Of a DNA stretch of 49,140 nucleotides, positions 7,583-14,673 are shown piece by piece; the first letter of the stretch is position 1; every line of letters starts with the position of its first letter. Below the pieces are notes generated by a model. That model did no database searches. It was given only the letters and a program-made list of their open reading frames with translations, and was not told where the DNA came from. Source of the stretch: Paenibacillus fonticola DSM 21315 (GTDB lineage: Bacteria > Bacillota > Bacilli > Paenibacillales > Paenibacillaceae); assembly GCF_000381905.1 (NCBI RefSeq), contig NZ_KB907284.1, positions 1 to 49,140 on the forward strand, given 5' to 3'. Position numbers and translations under genes: made by a program.

Positions 7583-8450
7583 AAAAGCCGTTATTTTTTT
7601 GCAAATGATCAAATTTGAGCATACTGTATTCGCTTTACCGTTCGCATTCATGGGAGCGCTGCTCGGCTCGATGATGATTCATCAAACATTGCCGTCATGG
7701 GCGCAAATCGGCTGGGTATTGCTGGCCATGTTCGGCGCGAGAAGCGCCGCGATGGGACTCAATCGGCTCATCGACCGGGTCAGTGACAAGAAAAATCCCC
7801 GGACCGCTAACCGGGCTATCCCTGCCGGGCTATTAAAAATCGGGGAAGTCGTCTTATTTATTATCGTGTCCTTTGTACTATTGTTTTGGGCTGCGGCCAA
7901 TCTTGATCCGCTGTCGATGAAGCTGCTGCCGATTGCCGTCTTCATGCTGGTGCTGTATTCGTATACAAAGCGGTTCACATGGCTCTGCCATGTCGTACTG
8001 GGCCTGACGATCGCGCTGGCACCGTTAGGCGGCTGGGTTGCCGTCACGGGCAAAGTGGACGCGACCGCTATGATTTTGTTTCTCACCGTTACGTTCTGGG
8101 TTGCCGGCTTTGATATCGTATATTCCTGTCAAGACGTAGAGTTTGATAAGACTGAGGGGTTGTACTCGATACCGGTCCGGTTCGGAGTAGCAGCCTCTTT
8201 GAAAATAGCGCAAGCTTTTCATATTGTTACCGCCTTCGGCTTTATCGCGCTTCTGCTGCTGAGCGATCTCGGCTGGTGGTATATTGCCGGGATGATTATC
8301 GCCTATCTCATTTTATTTTATGAGCATTATATCGTATCGCCGCGGGATCTTAGCCGTCTGCAAACTTCTTTTTTCCTTATGAACGGCGTACTCAGCATTG
8401 TAGTCTTCTCCTTTACATTGATTGACTTGGTGGTGCAATATTTCAAATGA
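7575..8450 (+). CDS. mqnP: UbiA-family prenyltransferase, menaquinone (futalosine) pathway
   Basis: Membrane prenyltransferase expected to attach the HepS/HepT polyprenyl chain to the naphthoate ring precursor. The 291-aa product has about eight hydrophobic segments and both Asp-rich motifs of the UbiA superfamily: NRLIDRVSDKKNPRTANRAI (first, about residues 55-75) and QDVEFDKTEGLYSIP (second, about 180-195). Its place between menG and a UbiX homologue and directly before mqnA supports MqnP rather than MenA. The opening codons overlap menG; the stop overlaps the next start (ATGA). Confidence 0.88.
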   Translation: MFRKAVIFLQMIKFEHTVFALPFAFMGALLGSMMIHQTLPSWAQIGWVLLAMFGARSAAMGLNRLIDRVSDKKNPRTANRAIPAGLLKIGEVVLFIIVSFVLLFWAAANLDPLSMKLLPIAVFMLVLYSYTKRFTWLCHVVLGLTIALAPLGGWVAVTGKVDATAMILFLTVTFWVAGFDIVYSCQDVEFDKTEGLYSIPVRFGVAASLKIAQAFHIVTAFGFIALLLLSDLGWWYIAGMIIAYLILFYEHYIVSPRDLSRLQTSFFLMNGVLSIVVFSFTLIDLVVQYFK

Positions 8451-9076
8451 GTAGCAGTGCTGAAAGACGAAAGGGGATTGTTGTCGGAATAACGGGGGCC
8501 AGCGGCTCTATTTACGGTGTAAAGCTGATTCAAACGCTGCTGGAATTGCGTTATGATGTACATCTCGTCATTACGAATGCCGGCTGGAGAGTCATTAAGG
8601 AAGAGCTGGATTGGAACACGGCGGACCGGGCTGCGGTACTGCAGGAAAAATTCGGCGGCTTTGCCGGGCAATATATTTATCATCCGATCGCGGATATCGG
8701 CGCCTCGATTGCCAGCGGCTCCTATTTGACAGACAGTATGATCGTCATGCCATGCTCTATGGGAACCTTATCCGGAATTGCCCAAGGCGTGTCGGATAAT
8801 TTGCTGACCCGGGCTGCGGACGTGATGCTGAAGGAAGGCCGTCAGCTTGTTCTGGTCCCGCGTGAAACGCCGCTGCATGCCATTCACCTGGAAAATATGC
8901 TGAAGCTGGCCCGGCTTGGGGTGCGGATTGTTCCAGCGATGCCTGCCTTTTATTTCGGGCCGAAGCATATTGACGATCTGGTAGATTTCTTAGTTGGCAA
9001 AGTACTGGACAGCTTGAAAATTGAACATTCTCTGTTTACCAGATGGGGGGAGCAAAGTGAGCAGCAGGGACAATGA
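8447..9076 (+). CDS. UbiX-family flavin prenyltransferase
   Basis: Makes prenylated FMN, the cofactor of UbiD-type decarboxylases. In futalosine menaquinone synthesis such a pair is thought to decarboxylate the naphthoate intermediate. The 209-aa product shows the N-terminal FMN-binding GITGASGSIYGVKLI, the central PCSMGTLSGIAQGVSDNLLTRAADVMLKE and VLVPRETPLHAIHLENMLKL, all strong UbiX/Pad1 signatures. No ubiD partner lies in this window. The gene is coupled by short overlap to mqnP and by a 20-nt overlap to mqnA. The name mqnM is sometimes used for such genes but is not certain here. Confidence 0.9.
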   Translation: MSSSAERRKGIVVGITGASGSIYGVKLIQTLLELRYDVHLVITNAGWRVIKEELDWNTADRAAVLQEKFGGFAGQYIYHPIADIGASIASGSYLTDSMIVMPCSMGTLSGIAQGVSDNLLTRAADVMLKEGRQLVLVPRETPLHAIHLENMLKLARLGVRIVPAMPAFYFGPKHIDDLVDFLVGKVLDSLKIEHSLFTRWGEQSEQQGQ

Positions 9077-9923
9077 GGTTGTTCAAATTGGAAGGATAAA
9101 ATATAGCAATGTATGGCCCGTATTTCATTATTTCAGTACAGATCTTCTTCCGGGCAGCCCCCGCATGGTTACGGAGGTGCCTTCGCTGCTTAATCGGGGA
9201 ATGCTGAATGGAGCGCTGGACATCGCGCCAGTCTCGTCCTTCGCGTTTGGATTGGGCTGGAACAAGTTCTGGCTGCTCCCCAACTTGTCCGTCAGTTCGG
9301 ACGGACCGGTCAATTCAATTTTGCTATTCTCCCGGAAACGGCCGGAGGAGATCAGGAACGGGACGATCGCATTGACAAATACGTCTGCGACGTCTGTTAA
9401 TTTGTTAAAAATCATTATGGAGAAGGCCTATGGCGGGCAGCCAGTCTATTGGGAAAGCGAGCCGAATCTTGAAGCGATGATGGCGAGCAGCGATGCCGCC
9501 CTGCTCATTGGCGACCATGCCATCCAAGCCTCCTGGCAGGAGCATAATTATATCGTGACCGATTTGGGGGAAGTCTGGAAGAGATGGACCGGCTTTGGCA
9601 TGACCTTTGCAGTTTGGGCAGTACAGAAATCGTTTGCAAAGCAGAATGCTGAATTGATCTCCCGGGTATGCTCGGCTTTCGAGGAGAGCAAACGGCGCAG
9701 CCAGAGTGATCTTCGGCCATTGGTCGAGCAGGCCTGCCGTCAAATCGGCGGAACACCTCAATATTGGCAGCATTATTTCAACAACTTATGTTACGATTTT
9801 GGCGAAAAACAGCAGAAGGGACTGGCGTTGTACTTCTCCTATGCTCAGCAACTGGGACTGCTTCAAAACAAGGTAGAGATGAATATATGGTCTGACAATA
9901 CGTTGATACGGGTGAAAGAATGA
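9057..9923 (+). CDS. mqnA: Chorismate dehydratase, futalosine pathway
   Basis: First committed enzyme of futalosine menaquinone synthesis, converting chorismate to 3-[(1-carboxyvinyl)oxy]benzoate. The 288-aa product has a periplasmic-binding-protein-like fold and family motifs IGRIKYSNVWPVF near the N-terminus, LDIAPVSSFAFG, a TNTSATSVNLLKIIM stretch and ALLIGDHAIQ. The GTG start at 9057 is preferred: GGGGGGAG at 9045-9052 precedes it closely. An upstream in-frame ATG at 9021 would extend further into ubiX. It ends in an ATGA overlap with hepT. Its presence is the clearest sign that this organism makes menaquinone by the futalosine rather than the isochorismate route. Confidence 0.9.
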   Translation: MSSRDNEVVQIGRIKYSNVWPVFHYFSTDLLPGSPRMVTEVPSLLNRGMLNGALDIAPVSSFAFGLGWNKFWLLPNLSVSSDGPVNSILLFSRKRPEEIRNGTIALTNTSATSVNLLKIIMEKAYGGQPVYWESEPNLEAMMASSDAALLIGDHAIQASWQEHNYIVTDLGEVWKRWTGFGMTFAVWAVQKSFAKQNAELISRVCSAFEESKRRSQSDLRPLVEQACRQIGGTPQYWQHYFNNLCYDFGEKQQKGLALYFSYAQQLGLLQNKVEMNIWSDNTLIRVKE

Positions 9924-10894
9924 AACTAATGGATATTTTCGGTACGTTGAAGAAAGATATGGACTTCATCGAACGGCAGCTGTACCGGAGCATTGAGGGC
10001 GATGAGGCATTGCTGAACGAGACATCGCTCCATTTGCTGAAAGCCGGGGGGAAGCGGCTTCGTCCGGTGTTTGTCCTGCTGGGCGGAAAGTTTGGAACGT
10101 ATGATTTGGATCGGCTCCAGTACGTTGCTGTTCCGCTTGAACTGATTCACTCCGCCTCGCTAGTCCATGATGATGTCATTGATGATGCGGGGACACGGCG
10201 GGGCAAACCGACCGTAAAAGCGAAGTGGGACAATAAGATCGCCATGTATACCGGGGATTATATTTATGCCAGGGCCTTAATGCTGGCAACCCAGCTCCCC
10301 GAGCCTGAGGTGCATCAAATTTTGTCCAAAGCGCTCGTACAAATGTCGATTGGCGAAATGGAGCAAATTCGCGATTTCTTCAATAACGATCAGACGGTGC
10401 GCCACTACTTGCTGCGTATCCGGCGCAAGACCGCGCTGCTTATTGCGATTAGCTGCCAGCTTGGCGCAGTTGCAGCAGGAGCTCCCCGCCACATCAGTTC
10501 TCTCTTGTACCGTTATGGCTACAATGTCGGGATGGCTTTTCAAATTCGCGATGATCTGCTCGACCTGTGCGGGACAGAGAAAAGCATCGGCAAGCCGCCG
10601 GGAAGCGATATGCGCCAAGGCAACATTACGCTTCCTGTTATTTATACGCTCGAAGACGCGAAGCTTCGGGAACCGCTTCTCCGGACGATCGGGAAGATCC
10701 GGCGGGGGGAGGACGGCAATCCTGTTGCGGCGGCGATTGAGATGATTAAAGCCGGTCCTGGCATAGCGCGGGCGGAGCAGTTGGCTGAGACGTTCACGAA
10801 TAAAGCTTTGAGTGCCCTGGAACAGCTTCCTGAGGGCAAGGCGAGAACCCATTTGAAGGAAATAGCTCTATTCGTCAATAAACGCTCCTATTAA
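9920..10894 (+). CDS. hepT: Heptaprenyl diphosphate synthase component 2
   Basis: Catalytic subunit of the trans-polyprenyl diphosphate synthase that works with HepS. The 324-aa product has the first Asp-rich motif in SLVHDDVIDDAGTRRGKPT (about residues 79-97), the second in AFQIRDDLLDL (about 210-220), and GGKRLRPVFVLLGG for isopentenyl diphosphate binding. It closes the operon that begins with hepS. Interposing four menaquinone genes between the two subunits matches the Bacillus logic (hepS-menG-hepT), here expanded by three futalosine-pathway genes. Confidence 0.95.
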   Translation: MKLMDIFGTLKKDMDFIERQLYRSIEGDEALLNETSLHLLKAGGKRLRPVFVLLGGKFGTYDLDRLQYVAVPLELIHSASLVHDDVIDDAGTRRGKPTVKAKWDNKIAMYTGDYIYARALMLATQLPEPEVHQILSKALVQMSIGEMEQIRDFFNNDQTVRHYLLRIRRKTALLIAISCQLGAVAAGAPRHISSLLYRYGYNVGMAFQIRDDLLDLCGTEKSIGKPPGSDMRQGNITLPVIYTLEDAKLREPLLRTIGKIRRGEDGNPVAAAIEMIKAGPGIARAEQLAETFTNKALSALEQLPEGKARTHLKEIALFVNKRSY

Positions 10895-10947
10895 ACAACG
10901 GCCTATTTTTAACGTGCGGATTAGTGGTACCTTTACTGCCTTTTTTC

Positions 10948-10956
10948 TGGTAAAAT
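10948..10956 (+). promoter_or_regulatory. Possible extended -10 promoter of ndk
   Basis: TGGTAAAAT fits the TGn-TATAAT extended -10 pattern with one mismatch, about 75 nt before ndk. No good -35 at the normal spacing was found. Confidence 0.4.
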
Positions 10957-11029
10957 ACGCTGTAGTAATAGATTGAAAAATGTAACAATATGCGCTAGAT
11001 GATGGGATCACATTCACAGGAGGGTAACG

Positions 11030-11473
11030 ATGGAACGTACATTTTTAATGGTCAAGCCGGATGGAGTACAGCGCGGTTTGATTGGGAGAATTGTTAGCCG
11101 ATTCGAAGACAAAGGACTGAAGCTGATTGCCGGCAAGCTCATACACGTAACAGAAGAGCAGGCCAAGCGTCATTATGCCGAACATGAGGGCAAGCCATTC
11201 TTTGAAAGTCTCGTCCGTTTCATTACATCCGGTCCGGTGTTTGCGATGGTATGGCAAGGGGATGATGTAGTTGCGCTGTCCCGGATATTGATTGGCAAGA
11301 CTCAGGTTACGGATGCTTTACCCGGTACGATTCGGGGTGACTTTGCTGCTCACACGCCATTTAACTTAATCCATGGTTCGGATGGACCAGAGAGCGCGGA
11401 ACGGGAAATCGCCAACTTTTTTGAGCCGGAGGAAATACTTAGCTACTCCAGAAGTATTGATCCATGGATATGA
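11030..11473 (+). CDS. ndk: Nucleoside diphosphate kinase
   Basis: Transfers the gamma phosphate of ATP to nucleoside diphosphates through a phosphohistidine. The 147-aa product is the standard bacterial length and starts with MERTFLMVKPDGVQRG; the active-site histidine is in NLIHGSDGPESAEREI. An AGGAGG site precedes the ATG. As in Bacillus it lies between hepT and cheR, and it overlaps cheR by 10 nt, implying co-transcription. Confidence 0.98.
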   Translation: MERTFLMVKPDGVQRGLIGRIVSRFEDKGLKLIAGKLIHVTEEQAKRHYAEHEGKPFFESLVRFITSGPVFAMVWQGDDVVALSRILIGKTQVTDALPGTIRGDFAAHTPFNLIHGSDGPESAEREIANFFEPEEILSYSRSIDPWI

Positions 11474-12294
11474 GAGATTTAACTTCTGATCCGGTTCGTG
11501 TTAGTCAAGAGGGCGTTCCCGATTCAGATTATCTGGGTTTTATTAAAAATGTGAAGCAGCATACTGGGATTGATTTGGCACAATATAAAGAAGCGCAGAT
11601 GAAACGGCGCTTGACAACGCTTCGAAATAAGAACGGATTCTCGACGTTCGCGTCTTTTTACACGGCGATGATCGCCAATAAGCCATTATTTTATGAGTTT
11701 TTGGACAAAATGACGATTAATGTATCCGAGTTCTGGAGAAATCCGAATCGATGGGAGACGCTAAGGGACGTCGTTCTGCCGGAGCTTGCGTCTGGTAATT
11801 CGCGCTTGCGCATATGGAGCGCGGCTTGTTCAACTGGAGAAGAACCATATACTTTGGCGATGATATTGAACGACCATGGTCTTTTGCAGCGTACATATTT
11901 GCTCGCCACGGATATTGATGACGGCGCGCTTGGCAAAGCCGCGGATGGATTGTATCTGGAGCGCTCGCTCAAGGATGTGCCGCCCGACGTCGTCAAACGT
12001 TATTTTACGCCAGATGGGGTCATGTACCGCATTGACAGCCAACTAAAGAAGGCCGTTACATTCAAGAAGCAAAATATGCTGTTGGATGAATTTGAAGACG
12101 GTTTTGATCTTATCGTATGCCGCAATGTGATGATTTATTTTACGGAAGAAGCAAAGCAAATGCTGTATCACAAATTTGCTAAGTCACTACGGCCGGGCGG
12201 CGTATTATTTGTCGGCAGTACGGAGCAGATTTTCTCGCCGGGGAATTACGGATTGGAAGCTTCAGAAACTTTTTTCTATCGCAAAAAGGGTTGA
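11464..12294 (+). CDS. cheR: Chemotaxis protein methyltransferase CheR
   Basis: SAM-dependent methyltransferase that methylates glutamates of chemoreceptors. The 276-aa product has the N-terminal CheR helical domain (about residues 15-75), then the Rossmann catalytic domain with IWSAACSTGEEPYTLAM, DIDDGALGKA, FDLIVCRNVMIYF and GGVLFVGSTE, which are characteristic CheR motifs. No other chemotaxis gene is present; this isolated location between ndk and the aro genes is also that of Bacillus cheR, so it reflects ancestry rather than a local chemotaxis cluster. Confidence 0.95.
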   Translation: MDMRDLTSDPVRVSQEGVPDSDYLGFIKNVKQHTGIDLAQYKEAQMKRRLTTLRNKNGFSTFASFYTAMIANKPLFYEFLDKMTINVSEFWRNPNRWETLRDVVLPELASGNSRLRIWSAACSTGEEPYTLAMILNDHGLLQRTYLLATDIDDGALGKAADGLYLERSLKDVPPDVVKRYFTPDGVMYRIDSQLKKAVTFKKQNMLLDEFEDGFDLIVCRNVMIYFTEEAKQMLYHKFAKSLRPGGVLFVGSTEQIFSPGNYGLEASETFFYRKKG

Positions 12295-12354
12295 CGTATA
12301 TTCATTCCAGTCTTGTCCGATACTTGGAATATCCAAGGTTGTGGAGGGCTGGTC

Positions 12355-12525
12355 ATGGATAAGAGAAAAGTAATCGATGCATACCGCAGAGGTTTTCTGA
12401 CACCGCAGGAATGTGCGCAAGTGCTCGGCGTTGAATGCGGACAGTTGAACGGATTGCTCAATTTGCCGGGGGAAACCTTTCAAATTGCAGCTCCTCCGGC
12501 TAACAAACGCCCGGCATCGCGCTAA
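12355..12525 (+). CDS. Small conserved-looking protein of unknown function
   Basis: A 56-aa product starting MDKRKVIDAYRRGFLTPQEC. GGAGGG at 12343-12348 is 6 nt before the ATG, a better start than any upstream in-frame codon. The N-terminal 35 residues look like a helix-turn-helix or short helical bundle (a Lys/Arg-rich helix, then TPQECAQVLGVECGQLNGLL); the tail is Ala/Pro-rich and probably disordered. It follows cheR by 60 nt and precedes a terminator. I do not recognise a family; coding status rests on the start signal and plausible composition. Confidence 0.6.
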   Translation: MDKRKVIDAYRRGFLTPQECAQVLGVECGQLNGLLNLPGETFQIAAPPANKRPASR

Positions 12526-12584
12526 TCAGCTTCATTAACGATTTATGCTGTAGAAAATAAAGTGATGAGATACATTGAAGCCAT

Positions 12585-12628
12585 ACGCACCGTAATTGCT
12601 GTAATGACAGTGATTACGGTGCGTTTTT
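12585..12628 (+). terminator. Intrinsic terminator ending the ndk-cheR unit
   Basis: ACGCACCGTAAT (12585-12596) pairs perfectly with ATTACGGTGCGT (12613-12624); the 16-nt loop can form an inner CTGT/ACAG stem; T run at 12624-12628. Confidence 0.9.
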
Positions 12629-12653
12629 GCAGGTAATAACGGCTCTGCTTTCC

Positions 12654-12683
12654 TTGTCAAAAGGAAGGGGCATATACTATAAT
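12654..12683 (+). promoter_or_regulatory. Sigma-A promoter of aroB-aroH
   Basis: TTGTCA at 12654-12659, an 18-nt spacer and a perfect TATAAT at 12678-12683. It follows the terminator at 12585-12628, so aroB-aroH start a new transcription unit with a leader of about 120 nt. Confidence 0.75.
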
Positions 12684-12809
12684 GAGCAAAGATATTATCG
12701 GATTTTAGCTCTTTACAGTTTTACGGTTTACCAATTTAAAGGGGAAATGTGCGCCTGCCCATGGTGCTATATAAGATGAACTAAAGAATGGGATGAGGAG
12801 AATTGCTAA

Positions 12810-13913
12810 ATGAGAACATTAATGGTTGACTTGGAACAGCGCTCATATCCGATTTACATTGGCGAAGGCTTGCTGCAGCAATCGGGTCATTTTTTTCAGC
12901 AGCATCATTTGTCGGCGAAAAGTCCGGTTCTGATCGTCTCCGACGAGCACATCGCACCGATGTATTTGCCCACGGTTGAACAATCGCTGCAAGCAAGCGG
13001 ATATGCCACTGTGAGCATTGTTGTTAAAGCCGGCGAAAAGTCAAAATCGCTGGACGTATTCGAGGAAGTGATGACTGCGGCAATTGAAGGCGGGCTTGAC
13101 CGCAAATCGACGGTCGTCGCTTTAGGTGGCGGCGTTGTAGGCGACTTGGCAGGCTTCGTGGCCGCAACTTATATGCGCGGGGTGCATTTCGTGCAAATGC
13201 CGACAACGATTCTGGCCCATGACAGCAGCGTGGGGGGGAAAGTGGCGGTTAACCATCGTTTGGCTAAAAATATGATCGGCGCTTTTCATCAGCCGGCGAT
13301 GGTTTTGTATGATGTGGATACTTTGCAAAGCCTGCCGGAGCGCGATGTACGGGCCGGGCTTTCTGAAATGGTGAAGCATGGTCTCATTTGGGACGAACAA
13401 TTCGCCTATTGGTGCCGCGATAACGCGGAGCAGCTGCTGTCGCTTGACCGGAAAGCGCTGGAGCACGGTTTGACGGAAGGCTGCTCCATTAAAGCGAAAG
13501 TCGTTGCCTCTGATGAGACGGAGCAAGGTCTGCGCGCGATACTTAATTTGGGGCATACGATCGGTCATGCGCTCGAGGCGATTGGCGGTTATGGAGAGTT
13601 CCTGCATGGTGAGGCCATCTCTATAGGCATGGCCGGTTCTGCTTTGCTCGCTGTGAACCGGGGGCGGGACCGTTCGATTTATGAAGAGACGAAGGCGCTG
13701 CTGCAAAAATTCGGCTTGCCGACGACGATGCCCCGGCACTTAAACGAAGATGATATTATTTCGGCTATGCTGCATGACAAGAAGTTCAAAGAAAATCAAA
13801 TTGTATTTGTACTGCCGGTGCGGATTGGCGAAGTAGAAATCGTATCGGATATGACGCTGGATGAAGTCCGTAAAGTAATTGCTCAATTGAAGGGGGAAGG
13901 GCAGCATGTATAA
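12810..13913 (+). CDS. aroB: 3-dehydroquinate synthase
   Basis: Second shikimate-pathway enzyme, converting DAHP to 3-dehydroquinate with NAD and a divalent metal. The 367-aa product shows the nucleotide-binding GGGVVGDLAGFVAATYMRG, PTTILAHDSSVGGKVAVNH, and the metal-ligand regions GLSEMVKHGLI, LNLGHTIGHALE and LHGEAISIGM. A GAGGAG ribosome site precedes the ATG. In the Bacillus supraoperon chorismate synthase (aroC, called aroF there) lies directly upstream; here that position holds the small gene at 12355 and a terminator instead. It overlaps aroH by 8 nt. Confidence 0.97.
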   Translation: MRTLMVDLEQRSYPIYIGEGLLQQSGHFFQQHHLSAKSPVLIVSDEHIAPMYLPTVEQSLQASGYATVSIVVKAGEKSKSLDVFEEVMTAAIEGGLDRKSTVVALGGGVVGDLAGFVAATYMRGVHFVQMPTTILAHDSSVGGKVAVNHRLAKNMIGAFHQPAMVLYDVDTLQSLPERDVRAGLSEMVKHGLIWDEQFAYWCRDNAEQLLSLDRKALEHGLTEGCSIKAKVVASDETEQGLRAILNLGHTIGHALEAIGGYGEFLHGEAISIGMAGSALLAVNRGRDRSIYEETKALLQKFGLPTTMPRHLNEDDIISAMLHDKKFKENQIVFVLPVRIGEVEIVSDMTLDEVRKVIAQLKGEGQHV

Positions 13914-14280
13914 TCGAGGTATTCGGGGAGCAACGACTGTGACCCATAATGACGAGGCGGAAATATTACAGGCAACGGCTGTTCTTTTGAAAGAAATTGT
14001 AGTCCGCAACGAGATCGAGCCGGAAGATATTTGCAGTGTATGGATTACGATGACCGAAGACCTGGATGCGACATTTCCTGCCCGGGCGATTCGCGGATTA
14101 AAGGGGTGGGAGCTCGTTCCGTTAATGTGCTCTACAGAAATTCCGGTGAAAGGCAGCCTGCCGAAGTGCATCCGGTTTTTGATCCAGGTGAATACAAATA
14201 AGAGTCAGCGCGAAATGAAGCATGTATACCTTAACGAGGCGAGAAGCTTGCGCCCGGATTTGGCGTCATCAAGCTCTTAG
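13906..14280 (+). CDS. aroH: Chorismate mutase, AroH type
   Basis: Monofunctional trimeric chorismate mutase, converting chorismate to prephenate for Phe and Tyr. The 124-aa product matches the Bacillus AroH type: N-terminal RGIRGATTVTHND with the catalytic Arg7, ITMTEDLDATFPARAIR in the middle and LPKCIRFLIQVNT with the active-site Arg near 90. Its ATG overlaps the end of aroB. It ends just before the trp promoter. Confidence 0.96.
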   Translation: MYNRGIRGATTVTHNDEAEILQATAVLLKEIVVRNEIEPEDICSVWITMTEDLDATFPARAIRGLKGWELVPLMCSTEIPVKGSLPKCIRFLIQVNTNKSQREMKHVYLNEARSLRPDLASSSS

Positions 14281-14314
14281 TTCCTGTTGCAGTTTATAAT
14301 TTTATTTCGCACTA

Positions 14315-14343
14315 TTGCCATGGAAAGTAGAATCATGTATATT
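14315..14343 (+). promoter_or_regulatory. Sigma-A promoter of the trp operon
   Basis: TTGCCA at 14315-14320, a 17-nt spacer and TATATT at 14338-14343. The predicted start near 14350 puts the whole TRAP site at the 5' end of the transcript, as expected for an attenuated leader. Confidence 0.75.
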
Positions 14344-14355
14344 AAGAACAGTATT

Positions 14356-14420
14356 TAGTTGAATTTAGAGTTGAGCCGAGTAGAGTATAGATGAGCAGAG
14401 CATAGAAGAGTTGAGCTGAA
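14356..14420 (+). promoter_or_regulatory. TRAP-binding site (GAG/TAG triplet array) of the trp leader
   Basis: Triplets start at 14368, 14373, 14378, 14383, 14388, 14393, 14398, 14403, 14408 and 14413: ten GAG/TAG at exact 5-nt periodicity. An eleventh near-cognate GAA follows in register at 14418, and an extra TAG lies at 14356. Two-nucleotide spacers and about eleven repeats are the known TRAP recognition pattern. Segment 14376-14385 also forms one arm of the predicted antiterminator. With mtrB at 4919 this is strong evidence for tryptophan-dependent TRAP attenuation. Confidence 0.93.
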
Positions 14421-14550
14421 GTTGCAGTGATTTGCCAATTGGGCGGGAACGTAAAGTCGAAAATCAGAAATTATGATGATATAACCGGCTTTTGTTCTGC
14501 GTGATGGGTAAGCATGCTGTAATTTTCGTTGTATGAACTGCGAAATCATT

Positions 14551-14578
14551 AAACCTCTACCTCGGTAGAGGTTTTTTT
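14551..14578 (+). terminator. trp leader attenuator (intrinsic terminator)
   Basis: AAACCTCTAC (14551-14560), loop CTCG, GTAGAGGTTT (14565-14574), T run to 14578: a 10-bp stem about 95 nt before the trpE start. The 5' arm and loop (14555-14565) can instead pair with 14376-14385 inside the TRAP site: ten base pairs with a single bulged C. The two structures are mutually exclusive, so bound TRAP should free the terminator to form. Confidence 0.92.
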
Positions 14579-14673
14579 ATTTGTACTATGGGGATGCTCT
14601 GACGGGCAGCGGGGACAACCGGAGCAAAGCGATGAGAACCAACCTGTTGCACCATTACATTAAGGAGAAGGAA

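Noticed and set aside
10277..10852. A 191-codon minus-strand frame opposite hepT
   Set aside because: Antisense shadow of a strongly supported gene, with Arg/Gln/His-rich composition and no start signal.
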